Assembly (NCBI RefSeq): GCF_031760065.1
Contig: NZ_CP134500.1
Coordinates: 1,488,001-1,552,000 of the forward strand
DNA length: 64,000 nt
From: Streptomyces durocortorensis
GTDB taxonomy: Bacteria; Actinomycetota; Actinomycetes; Streptomycetales; Streptomycetaceae
Reading direction: 5' to 3'
This document shows positions 28,455 to 37,221 of the stretch, in pieces (positions within the stretch are counted from its first letter, which is position 1; each line of letters begins with the position of its first letter). A program made the translations under genes and the position numbers. The notes below the pieces were generated by a model, which searched no databases, was not told the DNA's origin, and saw nothing but the letters and a program-made list of their open reading frames with translations.

Positions 28455-30056
28455 GTGACCGAGCCGCACGAAGGCGATATCCCGGACGGCCTCAGCGCAG
28501 CGGAGCTGGGCATGTGGCAGTCCTTCCGCAACGGGACCACCTACGACTTACGTACCTACGACACGACCCGCAACGATCCGTTCGCCCCGCACGCGTGGGG
28601 CCCCGAGCGAAGTGTCGGAGCGCGCACGGTGGCGCGGCTGCTGCTGAGCGGGCCGCCCGCCCGGCCCGGCCGGGTGGCGGCGCTGAAGCTCCGGGGAGTG
28701 CGGATCACCGGGAAGCTGGATCTGGCGGGCGGCCGGGTGGCTCCGTACGTGGAGCTGACCGGCTGCCGGATCGAGCAGGAGCTGGTGCTCCCGGAGTGCC
28801 ACTTCACGACCTTGCGGCTGGTGGGATGCGCGCTGCCCCGCCTGGAGGCCGCGCGGCTGCACACTGAGGGCGATCTGCATCTGCCGCGCTGCCGGATCGA
28901 GCGGGGCATCCGGCTGACCGACGCCCAGATCGGCACGGATTTACTGATCAACCAGCTCAGCGTGGGCCCCGACCGGCACGGGCAGGCCTTCGCCGGGGAC
29001 GGTATGGCGGTCGCGCAGGACCTCCAGGCCGAGATGATCGAGACGCGCGGCGAGCTGAGCCTGCGCGGGGCGAAGGTGGGCGGTTCGCTGAGCCTGCGGG
29101 GCAGCCGGCTGCGTGCCGGAACGGACCGGCGCGCGCTGAACGCCCCGCAGCTGACGGTGGAGCGCACGCTCTACATGACCGAGGCGTGGGTGAACGTCGA
29201 CACGGGGAACCAGGGCACCACTCCCCCGTACGGCGTGGTCTACGCCCCGACCCCGGCGCGCGGCACCCGGTCGCAGATCTTCGAGTGCAGGGGCGGGGTG
29301 CGGCTGGACGACGGGCGGTTCGGGGACGCGGTGGACCTGCACAAGGCCCGGTTCACGATGACCCGGCAGGAGGAGCTGTCGCTGCGCCGGATCGTCACGC
29401 CGGAGCTGCGGTTCAACGCGGAGCGCCCCGAGGAGGGCCGGGTCGTGCTGAACGGGGCGAAGGTGGTCACGCTGATCGACCTGTCGACGAGCTGGCCGGG
29501 CCCGGGCGGTCTGGCGATGGGCGGCTTCGTCTACGAGAACCTCGTCCCGTACGGCCACTTCCCGCTCTCGCGGCGGCTGGAGTGGGTGTCGGCGGCGACC
29601 CCGGAGTACGTGCCGGAGCCGTACGAGCGGCTGGCGACGGTGTTGCGGGGCAGCGGGGAGGACGCGGATGCGCGGGAGGTGCTGCTGGCCAAGCAGCGCC
29701 GCCGCCGGGAGACGCTGCCGCCCGCCGCGAAGGCCTGGGGGTTCCTCCAGGACTGGACGGTGGCGTACGGCTACCGGCCGGGGCGCGCGGCGGTGTGGAT
29801 GGCGCTGCTCTGGGCGGCGGGCGCCGCGGCGTTCGCGCAGTACGACCCGGCGCCGATCCAGGACGACGGGGCGCCGCTGTGGAATCCGACGCTCTACGCG
29901 TTGGACCTGCTGATCCCGGTGATCAACCTCGGCCAGGACGGCTACTGGCGGATGGAGGGTGGCTGGCAGTGGGCGGCGGCCGCCCTGGTGCTGGTGGGGT
30001 GGGTTCTGGCCACCACGGTGGCGGCGGGGGCGTCCCGGCTGCTGCGCAGGGGCTGA
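28455..30056 (+). CDS. Beta-helix-like membrane protein (often annotated as membrane-associated oxidoreductase)
   Basis: A 533-residue protein. Residues ~65-350 are a ladder of ~20-residue imperfect repeats (GKLDLAGGRV, ELVLPECHF, GDLHLPRCRI, GIRLTDAQIG, GELSLRGAKVGGSLSLRGS) that resemble right-handed beta-helix or pentapeptide-like folds. The C-terminal part has two or three membrane helices (AAVWMALLWAAGAAAFAQYDP and WQWAAAALVLVGWVLATTVA). No nucleotide, flavin or metal motif of an oxidoreductase is visible, so that label is not supported here. The start is GTG 28455 with GGAGGGAG just upstream, rather than GTG 28434. It is divergent from hisD. Confidence 0.7.
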   Translation: MTEPHEGDIPDGLSAAELGMWQSFRNGTTYDLRTYDTTRNDPFAPHAWGPERSVGARTVARLLLSGPPARPGRVAALKLRGVRITGKLDLAGGRVAPYVELTGCRIEQELVLPECHFTTLRLVGCALPRLEAARLHTEGDLHLPRCRIERGIRLTDAQIGTDLLINQLSVGPDRHGQAFAGDGMAVAQDLQAEMIETRGELSLRGAKVGGSLSLRGSRLRAGTDRRALNAPQLTVERTLYMTEAWVNVDTGNQGTTPPYGVVYAPTPARGTRSQIFECRGGVRLDDGRFGDAVDLHKARFTMTRQEELSLRRIVTPELRFNAERPEEGRVVLNGAKVVTLIDLSTSWPGPGGLAMGGFVYENLVPYGHFPLSRRLEWVSAATPEYVPEPYERLATVLRGSGEDADAREVLLAKQRRRRETLPPAAKAWGFLQDWTVAYGYRPGRAAVWMALLWAAGAAAFAQYDPAPIQDDGAPLWNPTLYALDLLIPVINLGQDGYWRMEGGWQWAAAALVLVGWVLATTVAAGASRLLRRG

Positions 30057-30289
30057 TCGAAAGGCCAGGTCGAACCGGTCGGAAGGCGTCCGGGACCGGG
30101 CATCCAGGCCCCCCGCGAGCGGTGACCACCGAGAGGAACGAGCACGAAAGGAGGTCGCATTCAAGCCATCGGATGCCCTTTTCTTTGCCTTTTCTTGACC
30201 CGGTCCGATACAACCCATTCACTCGGCACAGAAGCTTCACAGCACACCTCTGGCGCGGCCCTCACCAGCGCTTTTCAATGGTCTGCACC

Positions 30290-31318
30290 ATGGCTTTCCT
30301 TCGCGCTCTGCTCCGTACCGCGCGCATGGTCCGGCACAGCCCTCCGCTGTCCGCCGGCCTGTCCGCGGATGACGCGGTACTGCTCGACGCCCCCGACGAG
30401 CGGCTCTCTCCCGCGCTGGTCGCCGCCGCCCTGGGCGACTACGAACCGGCCGCCAAGCTGCTCGCCACCACCCGGGACGCGGCCGAGTGGGAGAACCGCG
30501 ACCGCTACCTCGGGCGGCTCGTCGCGTTCGCCCGCAGCCGGGACGGCTGGCTCGTCGACTGGCTGGCCGCCGCCCCGCGCGACCCGGACGCGCTGCTCGT
30601 CAAGGCGGAGCTGTCGGTGCGCCGGGCCTGGGAGTCGCCCGCCCGCGCGGAACGGCTCCGCGAGGTCGGCCCGATGATCACCGCGGCCGCCGAGGCCGAC
30701 CCGCGCGACCCGGTGCCGTGGCGGCTCGCCCTGGACCACGCTCGCGGCACCCACGCCACGCACACCGCCTTCGAGACGCTGTGGGAACAGGCGGTGCGCC
30801 GCTCCCCGCACCACTACGGCTGCCATGTGGCGGCCCTGCGCTACCTGTCGGCCGCCTGGTACGGCTCGCACCGCGAGTGCTTCGACTTCGCCGAGCGGGC
30901 AGCCGAGGACGCGCCGCCCGACTCCCTCGTGCAGGCGCTGCCGGTCCGGGCGGCCTTCGCACTGCTCCTGGACAGCCAGGCGGCGGGCCGGACCACCTCC
31001 GTACTGGAGGAGCGGATCGACGCGGCGGTCGATCCGGCGATCAGACTCTCCGCCGCCTACCGCCCCGGCGACCCGTGGCCCGCCGAGGTCCGCAACCTCC
31101 TCGCGTACGTCCTGCTCGCCCGGGGCCGCTGGGCCGAGGCGCTGGACCAGTTCACGCTGATCGGCCTGTACGCGACATCGTTCCCGTGGTCCTCCGTCTC
31201 CGACGACGCCCTGGGCCGGTTCCTCGACGCACGCGACGGAGCACGCCTCCAAGTGGCCTCCCTGACCCCTTTGCGCAACCGGGCCGACCTCGGCCGTCCC
31301 CGCGGCCATTACGCTTGA
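30290..31318 (+). CDS. Hypothetical helical-repeat protein
   Basis: A 342-residue soluble-looking protein with no recognised catalytic motif. It is almost entirely helical, with repeated short helix pairs (LSPALVAAALGDYEPAAKLLATTRDAAEWENRDRYLG..., LLVKAELSVRRAWESPARAERLREV, VRNLLAYVLLARGRWAEALDQFTLIG), suggesting a TPR-like scaffold. Start is uncertain: ATG 30290 or 30278 fit the codon bias, and the frame extends to ATG 30173, but that stretch is AT-rich and non-coding in character. It ends six bases before the Lon-domain gene, so the two are probably co-transcribed. Confidence 0.65.
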   Translation: MAFLRALLRTARMVRHSPPLSAGLSADDAVLLDAPDERLSPALVAAALGDYEPAAKLLATTRDAAEWENRDRYLGRLVAFARSRDGWLVDWLAAAPRDPDALLVKAELSVRRAWESPARAERLREVGPMITAAAEADPRDPVPWRLALDHARGTHATHTAFETLWEQAVRRSPHHYGCHVAALRYLSAAWYGSHRECFDFAERAAEDAPPDSLVQALPVRAAFALLLDSQAAGRTTSVLEERIDAAVDPAIRLSAAYRPGDPWPAEVRNLLAYVLLARGRWAEALDQFTLIGLYATSFPWSSVSDDALGRFLDARDGARLQVASLTPLRNRADLGRPRGHYA

Positions 31319-31323
31319 GCGCT

Positions 31324-32088
31324 GTGACCACCGCCCGACTTCCCCTTTTCCCGCTCAACGCGGTGCTGTTCCCCGGCCTGGTGCTGCCGCTCAACGTCTT
31401 CGAAGAGCGATATCGCGCCATGATGCGGGAGCTGCTGAAGAGCGACGAGGACGAACCTCGCCGCTTCGTCGTGGTCGCGATCCGCGACGGCCGCGAGATC
31501 GCCCCGACGGCCACCGGCATGCCGGACACCGTCGCGGCGGCCCCTCCCACCGAGCGCGCCCCGGCGGAGGGGTTCGGCCCGGACCCGATCCAGACCTTCC
31601 ACCGGGTCGGCTGCGTCGCCGACGCGGCGACGATCCGCGAGCGTGCCGACGGCAGCTTCGAGGTCCTGGCCACCGGCACCACCCGGGTCAGGCTGCTCTC
31701 CGTCGACACCCGCGGCCCCTACCTCACCGCCGAGGTGGAGGAGGTGGCCGAGGAGCCGCCCGCCGACGACGAGGCCGACGAGGCCGGAGCCCTCGCGGAG
31801 GGCGTCCTGCGGGCGTTCCGCTCGTACCAGAAGCGCCTGGCCGGAGCGAGCGAACGCTCGCTGACGACCGGCGCGGACCTCCCCGACGACCCGGCCGTCG
31901 TCTCGTACCTGGTCGCGGCGGCCACCGTCCTGGACATCCCCACCAAGCAGCGCCTCCTCCAGGCCCCGGACACCGCGACCCGCCTGCGCGAGGAGCTGAC
32001 GCTGCTGCGCAAGGAGACCGCGGTCATCCGGCACCTGCCGTCGCTGCCCGCGGCCGATCTGACCCGCGCCCCCACCCACCCCAACTGA
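31324..32088 (+). CDS. Lon protease substrate-binding (LON N-terminal) domain protein
   Basis: A 254-residue stand-alone LON substrate-binding domain without AAA+ or protease parts. The signature is LPLFPLNAVLFPGLVLPLNVFEERYRAMM at residues 6-34, followed by FHRVGCVADAATIRERADGSFEVLATGTTRVRL and a helical C-terminal part. Such proteins are thought to recognise proteins or act as adaptors; the partner is unknown. GTG 31324 starts five bases after the previous stop, and a YbaK gene follows after 15 bases. Confidence 0.85.
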   Translation: MTTARLPLFPLNAVLFPGLVLPLNVFEERYRAMMRELLKSDEDEPRRFVVVAIRDGREIAPTATGMPDTVAAAPPTERAPAEGFGPDPIQTFHRVGCVADAATIRERADGSFEVLATGTTRVRLLSVDTRGPYLTAEVEEVAEEPPADDEADEAGALAEGVLRAFRSYQKRLAGASERSLTTGADLPDDPAVVSYLVAAATVLDIPTKQRLLQAPDTATRLREELTLLRKETAVIRHLPSLPAADLTRAPTHPN

Positions 32089-32103
32089 GGAGGACCGGCC
32101 CCG

Positions 32104-32601
32104 GTGGCGAAGAAACCCAAGAAGCAGTCGGGCGGCACCCCCGCGACGGTCGCCCTGACCGCGTCGGGCACCGCCTTCACGGTCCACGCCTACGACCACG
32201 ACCCGGCCTCCCCCTCCTACGGCGAGGAGGCCGCCGAGGCCCTGGGCGTCTCCCCCGACCGGGTCTTCAAGACCCTGGTGGCGGACGTGGACGGCGAACT
32301 GACGGTCGCGGTGGTCCCGGTGGCGGGCTCCCTGGACCTCAAGGCCCTGGCCGCCGCGGCGGGCGGCAAGCGCGCCACGATGGCGGACCCCACGGCCGCG
32401 GAACGCACCACCGGCTACGTACGCGGCGGCATCTCCCCCCTGGGCCAGCGCAAGCGCCTGCGCACGGTGCTGGACGCGTCGGCGCGGTCGCACCCCACGA
32501 TCTGTGTGTCGGCAGGGCGGCGGGGCCTGGAAGTGGAGCTGGCGGCGAGTGATCTGGCGGAGCTGACGGGGGCGACGTTCGCGGAGATCGCGCGGGGGTG
32601 A
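32104..32601 (+). CDS. ybaK: YbaK/EbsC-type Cys-tRNA(Pro) deacylase
   Basis: YbaK hydrolyses Cys-tRNA(Pro) formed by misacylation by prolyl-tRNA synthetase. The 165-residue protein has the domain core AYDHDPASPSYGEEAAEALGVSPDRVFKTLVADVDGELTVAVVPV, with the conserved lysine in RVFKTL, then LAAAAGGKRATMADPTAAERTTGYVRGGISPLGQRKRLRTVLDASA, typical of YbaK. The Lys-rich start MAKKPKKQ is common in this clade. The ribosome-binding site GAGGAGG lies 11 bases before GTG 32104. It is the last gene of a short three-gene run and is followed by a repeat element. Confidence 0.9.
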   Translation: MAKKPKKQSGGTPATVALTASGTAFTVHAYDHDPASPSYGEEAAEALGVSPDRVFKTLVADVDGELTVAVVPVAGSLDLKALAAAAGGKRATMADPTAAERTTGYVRGGISPLGQRKRLRTVLDASARSHPTICVSAGRRGLEVELAASDLAELTGATFAEIARG

Positions 32602-32616
32602 GCCGCCCCATCGACC

Positions 32617-32696
32617 GCCCCTCCGGCGCTTGGGGAGGCTTCTTCAGCCCCTCCGGCGCTTGAGGAGCGGAGTACGGGGCAGCGCCCCGGTTTCGG
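32617..32696. repeat. Dispersed Streptomyces-type intergenic repeat with tandem core
   Basis: Two near-identical 20-base cores, CCCCTCCGGCGCTTGnGGAG, start at 32617 and 32647. The second continues through a GGGGC-agc-GCCCC hairpin (32675-32687) to GTTTCGGG at 32696. The 53-base block 32644-32696 is clearly related to 56326-56378. It lies between converging genes (ybaK and the membrane protein gene), where it may also serve as a terminator. Confidence 0.75.
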
Positions 32697-32721
32697 GAGG
32701 GGGCGAGGCGGACGGGAACTG

Positions 32722-33450
32722 TCAGACAGGCCCTTGGGCCGACCCACCGTCCGCAGGGGGCGAGGCCGACGGCGACCCCGAGGACGACGGCGACGGAGGC
32801 CCAGCCAGGGGTCCCTGCACCGGCCCCCCGTAATACCCCGACCAATCCGGCTCCATGTCCCGCGGCCCGAACGCCGCGGTCAGCAGCAGATGGATCGCCA
32901 TCGCCGCGAACGGCCACACCAGCGCCGCCACCCCCACCGCGTGCAGCTCAAGCGGCGCGTCGAACGTCACGCCCTGGCCCGCCTCCCGGGCCCGGCCCAC
33001 CACGTCGGACGAGGGTCCCAGCCAGACGCCGACCCGCCACGCCAGCAGCGATCCGAGCAGCGCGCCCAGCGCCAGCCCCAGGACCACGAAGATGCCCCCG
33101 CGGCGCAGCCGCCAGAAGACGGCGGCCGCCGTGAGCACACCGAACCCGATCGCCAGCAGGACGAATGTTCCGTCCGCCCCGATCGCCTCCTCGCCCTCGC
33201 TGTTCTTCAGGAAGACGGCGGTTTCGTCGGAGACCAGCGGGACCCGCGGCGCGAGCCACAGCCACAGCAGCCCGAGCCCGATGCCCGCGAGCGCGACCAG
33301 GACGACGACCGCGGCGGCCTGACGGAGCTCCGTGGCGGTGTCCGGGTCGTCCGGCGAGCCGGAGGAGGGGACGAAGTGGGAGCCCGAGGGCGGGGCCTGC
33401 CACGGATCGTGGGGGTTCGGCTGGTGCGGCGGCGTCAACGGTGCGGTCAC
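32722..33450 (-). CDS. Hypothetical membrane protein (DUF2567-like layout)
   Basis: A 242-residue membrane protein with four helices: AAVVVLVALAGIGLGLLWLWLA, FVLLAIGFGVLTAAAVFW, GIFVVLGLALGALLGSLLAW and AVGVAALVWPFAAMAIHLLLTAAF. A Pro-rich N-terminus (PPHQPNPHDPWQAPPSG) and a Ser/Pro/Gly-rich C-terminal tail are probably disordered. An extracytoplasmic loop follows the first helix (PRVPLVSDETAVFLKNSEGEEAIGADGT). GTG 33450 is the most likely start, though its ribosome-binding site is weak. I associate this layout with DUF2567, from memory only. Confidence 0.65.
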   Translation of the reverse strand: MTAPLTPPHQPNPHDPWQAPPSGSHFVPSSGSPDDPDTATELRQAAAVVVLVALAGIGLGLLWLWLAPRVPLVSDETAVFLKNSEGEEAIGADGTFVLLAIGFGVLTAAAVFWRLRRGGIFVVLGLALGALLGSLLAWRVGVWLGPSSDVVGRAREAGQGVTFDAPLELHAVGVAALVWPFAAMAIHLLLTAAFGPRDMEPDWSGYYGGPVQGPLAGPPSPSSSGSPSASPPADGGSAQGPV

Positions 33451-33571
33451 CGTGCCATCGTGCCAGGCCACCCTGTGCGCCGCCTCACCGGCTGCCGCAC
33501 CCGTGCCCGGGACCGCGGTCCGGACCGCGACCGGACGCACGACCCGGCCCCGGCCGTCCCGCAGCAGGGCC

Positions 33572-34414
33572 CTACCGTACGGCCGCCCGCCGGTACGCCC
33601 ACGTGGCCACGGCCAGCGACAGCACCCCCACCACCGCGCAGATCGCGAGGAAGAAGGCGATCAGCCCCCAGTCCGGGCGGGCGTCGAAGGAACGGGCCAG
33701 CGCCTCGACCCCGTACGTGGAGGGAAGCAGGTCACGCGCCCACCCCACCGGCTCCGGCAGCCGGTCGGCCGGCAGCACTCCGAGCAGCAGGGCGGCGGAC
33801 ATGCCGAGCTGCCCCAGCAGGGTGGCCAGCTCCTGGCGCGGGGCGAGCAACCCGAGGGCGGCGCCCAGACCGGCCAGCGCCGCGCCGGAGAGCGGGATGA
33901 CGGCGGCCAGGACCCACAGATGGGTCAGCGGCAGCTGGAACAGCACGCTCCCGGCGACCGCCGTGAAGACCGTGCCGGGCACGGTGAACGAGGCGTACGC
34001 GGCGGCCGCCCCGAGCACCACCGCCGCGGGCGGCACGGGCAGGGTGGCGTAGTGGTCGAGCCCACCGCCCGCCCGGAGCTGGCCGAAGTACTGGGCGAGC
34101 AGGTTGAGCGCGACGAACGCGACGACCAGGACGCTGGAGCCGGCGACCACCGCGCGGGCCTCGGACCCGCCGTCCACGACGCCCCGCATCAGGACCATGA
34201 TCCCGACGGACTGGAAGGTCGCCACGAAGAGCAGCGGAATCCGGGCGACCCGCGCCCGGGAGAGCTGGGCGCGGTAGACGGCGGCCAGCGAGGGCAGCAG
34301 CCGGGCGCGCGGCGCGAGGGGCGCGGAGACGGTACGGGCGGGGGCCGTGCCGGAGGTGCCGGGCACGGGCCGGACACGCGAGGGTGCGGTCCCGGCCGGA
34401 ATGATGCTCGTCAC
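33572..34414 (-). CDS. ABC-2 type transporter permease
   Basis: A 280-residue membrane subunit of an ABC exporter with about six helices, for example VARIPLLFVATFQSVGIMVLM, VLVVAFVALNLLAQYFGQL, LGAAAAYASFTVPGTVFTAVAGS and LGLIAFFLAICAVVGVLSLAVATW-type segments. Family ABC-2 blocks GGGLDHYATLPVPPAAVVLG and WARDLLPSTYGVEALARSF are present. The start is GTG 34414 with AGGGGAG nine bases upstream. It forms a pair with the ATPase gene 115 bases upstream; the substrate, a drug or lipid, cannot be predicted. Confidence 0.88.
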   Translation of the reverse strand: MTSIIPAGTAPSRVRPVPGTSGTAPARTVSAPLAPRARLLPSLAAVYRAQLSRARVARIPLLFVATFQSVGIMVLMRGVVDGGSEARAVVAGSSVLVVAFVALNLLAQYFGQLRAGGGLDHYATLPVPPAAVVLGAAAAYASFTVPGTVFTAVAGSVLFQLPLTHLWVLAAVIPLSGAALAGLGAALGLLAPRQELATLLGQLGMSAALLLGVLPADRLPEPVGWARDLLPSTYGVEALARSFDARPDWGLIAFFLAICAVVGVLSLAVATWAYRRAAVR

Positions 34415-34529
34415 CTGAGGCCGCTCCCCTTGCACCCGTCCGGTACCCGCACCGGGCCCACCACGTCCCGTACACCGACTGCGTACAGCGTCGGCGCGGT
34501 GTTCAGCACCCGCGCCCCACGTCCGATCC

Positions 34530-35555
34530 TCACGCCTTCACCAGCCCCTTGGTCGCATTGGCCGCGTCTCCCCCGAGGGCGAGATAGACATCCTCCAGGC
34601 TGGGCGTGGCCAGGGTGAAATCGTCGAGCGCGGCGAAGGCCGCGCCGCCGGTCACCGCGGCGACCGCCGCCCGTGCCTCGTCCGGGCCGAGCCGCAGCAC
34701 CCAGCGCCGCCCGGACTCCTGCGCGGAGGGCCTCAGCGCCGCCACCTCCGGGACGTCCAGCGGGGCCCGCTCGCGCCACACCAGCTCGACGCGGACCTCC
34801 CCGGCCACCTGCTCCTTGAGCCCGGCGGGGGTGTCGCAGGCGATGACCCGGCCGCGTTCGAGGACGGCGACCCGGTCGAGGACGGTCTCGGCCTCGATGA
34901 CGTTGTGGGTGACCAGCAGGACCGTGGCCCCGCGCTCCGCCCGGCGCCGGTCGACGGCGGCCCAGACCGCGCGGCGGGCGACCGGGTCCATGCCGGTGGT
35001 CGGTTCGTCGAGGACCAGGACGGGCCGGTCGCCGACGAGTGTGGCGGCGAAGCAGGCGAGCCGCCGCTGACCGCCGGAGAGCTTCTTCAGGGGCCGCCCG
35101 GCCAGCGGGGTGAGGCCCAGCTCCTCCAGGACGGCGTCGCGTTCGGCACGGGCCTCGCGGACCGGTAGTCCGCGCAGCCGTCCGGTGGTCTCGGCGGCCA
35201 GGGAGACCGTCAGTTCGTCGAGGGCGGTGGACTCCTGCCCCAGATAGCCGATCAGCCGGGAGGCGCGCTCGGGGTGGCGCACGAGGTCGTGGCCCAGCAC
35301 CTCGACGCTGCCGGAGTCGGGCCGCATCAGCCCGGTGAGCTGGCGGACCAGGGTGGACTTTCCGGCGCCGTTGGGGCCGAGGAGTCCGAAGATCTCGCCG
35401 CGCTCGACGTCCAGGCTGATCCCGTCGGTGGCACGGACCTCGGGCGTCGCGGGGGCTCCCCGGCGGCCCCGGACGGCGGGATAGGTCTTGACCAGATCCC
35501 GCACCGCGCACACGGTGCCGGTGCCCCTCTGCGCCTGTGCTGTGCCCGTACTCAC
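34530..35555 (-). CDS. ABC transporter ATP-binding protein (DrrA-like)
   Basis: A 341-residue ABC ATPase. Walker A GPNGAGKST is at 60-68, the signature is KKLSGGQRR, Walker B is PVLVLDEPTTGMD, and the switch is LLVTHNVIEAETV. The C-terminal extension (about 240-341, ending ALDDFTLATPSLEDVYLAL) is the type seen in daunorubicin-resistance (DrrA) exporters. An insert in the first domain (PAVRGRRGAPATPEVRATDG) is low-complexity. It should dimerise and energise the permease encoded downstream. GTG start. Confidence 0.92.
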   Translation of the reverse strand: MSTGTAQAQRGTGTVCAVRDLVKTYPAVRGRRGAPATPEVRATDGISLDVERGEIFGLLGPNGAGKSTLVRQLTGLMRPDSGSVEVLGHDLVRHPERASRLIGYLGQESTALDELTVSLAAETTGRLRGLPVREARAERDAVLEELGLTPLAGRPLKKLSGGQRRLACFAATLVGDRPVLVLDEPTTGMDPVARRAVWAAVDRRRAERGATVLLVTHNVIEAETVLDRVAVLERGRVIACDTPAGLKEQVAGEVRVELVWRERAPLDVPEVAALRPSAQESGRRWVLRLGPDEARAAVAAVTGGAAFAALDDFTLATPSLEDVYLALGGDAANATKGLVKA

Positions 35556-35665
35556 GAGGTACGAGGGTACGGGGTCACACGCACCGGTTTACGCCCGGGG
35601 GGACCACGCGTCGCGGGGCCCGCGGGATCGGCCGGGGACGCCCGGCCGCGCGGCTGGGGCAGGCC

Positions 35666-36922
35666 CTACTCCCCGGCGGGCACGTGTTCGGCGGCCGCGC
35701 GCACGTCGATCTCGCGCCAGAAGCCCGCCCGGATCGCGTAGCGGTCGTGCTCGTCGATCTGGTCGTCCTTGTGGGCGAGGAGGCCGAAGCGGGCCGCGTA
35801 CCGGAGCAGTTCGCCGTCGATGCGGTGCGGGATGCGCGGGTACATGGTGGACAGCTTCTGGAGGTGGACGGTCTCCGGGAGGCGTTCCATCCAGCGGCGG
35901 GCGAAGACCTGGCCCACCTCGAAGGGGTCGCCGCCCACGGTGGTGATGTCCTCCTCCCGGTCCGCCCAGCGCTGTTCGGCGCTGGTGAGCTGGGCGAGGG
36001 TCGGCAGGGACGCGGTCTCCGCCGGTTCCCCGAGGGGGCCGCCGCGCTCCACCCATCCCTTGTCGGAGGACCAGCGCAGGGTGGCGCTCGCGGGCTGGAC
36101 CGGCTGCTGGCGGTCCGGGTGGGTGGCGTGGGCGCGCAGGGCGGCCAGGTCCTTCGGGGTGGGGACGCCCTTGTGGCCACCGGGGGCCGCGGGGGCGGCT
36201 GCGGGGGGCTCCGGGCTCTCGGCGGGGGCGGCCGGGCCGTTGCGGGCGGCGGCCGCCTGGGCCTCGGAGGCGCGCTCGGCGGAGGCGGCGAGGGCGGCCT
36301 CGGGCAGCGGTGCGGAGAGGATCGCGGCGATCTCGGGGCGCGGGGCGGGCTGCGGGGCGCAGGCGCCGCCGGTGTCCTTGGCGCGTACGGCCTTGGTGAT
36401 CCAGGCCCGGTCGAGGACCCGGCGTTCGTCCGCCTCGGCGACCAGGTCCTCGGACTGGTTGTAGTCGCCGTCGGCGGCCTGGACGGCCCACAGATGGACG
36501 GCGACGCCGTGTTCCTTGGCTGACATCAGACCGGGCAGCAGATCGCCGTCGCCGGTCACCAGGACAACATCGGAGCAGGCGCGGTTCCGGGCCAGTTCGG
36601 TCAGCTCCGCGTGCATGGCCGCGTCGACGCCCTTCTGCGCCCAGCGCCCGTCGCTGCGGGTCAGGGCGCCCAGCCGTACGGTCACCCGGGGCATGACGCG
36701 CAGCCTGCGGTGTTCGGGCTGGGGCACCCGGTCGGGGGCGCCGTCGAACCAGTAGATGCGCAGCAGGGGTTGCTGGGTATCGGCCTCGGCCCGTTCCCGC
36801 AGCCCCTGGATGAGGGCCGCGTGGTCGACGGTGATACGGGATCGGGCGGGCTCTCCGGCCAGCAGACTCGCGGCTGCGCCCAGCAAGTAGCCGGCGTCCA
36901 CCAGGACGACGCAACGGTCCAC
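35666..36922 (-). CDS. NYN-domain (PIN-like nuclease fold) protein
   Basis: A 418-residue protein. The N-terminal NYN domain reads CVVLVDAGYLLGAAASLL, then LRIYWFDGAPD, VTVRLGALTRSDGRWAQKGVDAAMHAELTELA, DVVLVTGDGDLLPGLMSAKEHG. The acidic residues D-D-GDGD are those of predicted PIN-like RNases. A Pro/Ala-rich linker (about 185-270) joins it to a C-terminal domain (GEPAETASLPTLAQLTSAEQRWADREEDITTVGGDPFEVGQVFARRW...), which I do not recognise. GTG 36922 is preferred: the GAGG site sits nine bases before it, whereas at GTG 36931 the site would touch the start codon. The role is perhaps in RNA processing. Confidence 0.8.
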   Translation of the reverse strand: MDRCVVLVDAGYLLGAAASLLAGEPARSRITVDHAALIQGLRERAEADTQQPLLRIYWFDGAPDRVPQPEHRRLRVMPRVTVRLGALTRSDGRWAQKGVDAAMHAELTELARNRACSDVVLVTGDGDLLPGLMSAKEHGVAVHLWAVQAADGDYNQSEDLVAEADERRVLDRAWITKAVRAKDTGGACAPQPAPRPEIAAILSAPLPEAALAASAERASEAQAAAARNGPAAPAESPEPPAAAPAAPGGHKGVPTPKDLAALRAHATHPDRQQPVQPASATLRWSSDKGWVERGGPLGEPAETASLPTLAQLTSAEQRWADREEDITTVGGDPFEVGQVFARRWMERLPETVHLQKLSTMYPRIPHRIDGELLRYAARFGLLAHKDDQIDEHDRYAIRAGFWREIDVRAAAEHVPAGE

Positions 36923-37221
36923 GCTTTCCACCCTCTTCCAGAATTCGGGAACGGTTCAGCGGCCCGCCCCTCGATGACCGGGTCCGCTTACCCAGGGTTT
37001 CCTTCGAGTCTGCCCGACCGCGGAAGGGTTAACGGCCGGAACTGGATCATCGGCGTGGCGGATCGGGAAAGAGCTGGAAAAGGCCCGGGCGGATGACGGG
37101 GAAGCAAGGCCACCGCGAATACCACTACGCACAGTAATGATCCAACATGCGGCTTTTGCGGTGCCATGTGAGTCTGACAGCGGTCCTGGCCCCCCAGGAT
37201 TCCCCACAGGAGGCATTCACC
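36923..37221. other. Intergenic region upstream of the 59-aa protein gene
   Basis: About 300 bases between divergent starts. It should hold the promoter of the NYN gene (minus) and of the small protein gene (plus). The stretch near 37125-37150 (ACGCACAGTAATGATCCAAC) is locally AT-rich and promoter-like. No gene or strong repeat is seen. Confidence 0.45.

Noticed and set aside
30173..30289. Upstream extension of the 342-residue hypothetical protein from ATG 30173
   Set aside because: The stretch is AT-rich, lacks the third-position G/C bias of genes here, and the SD is 17 bases from the ATG.
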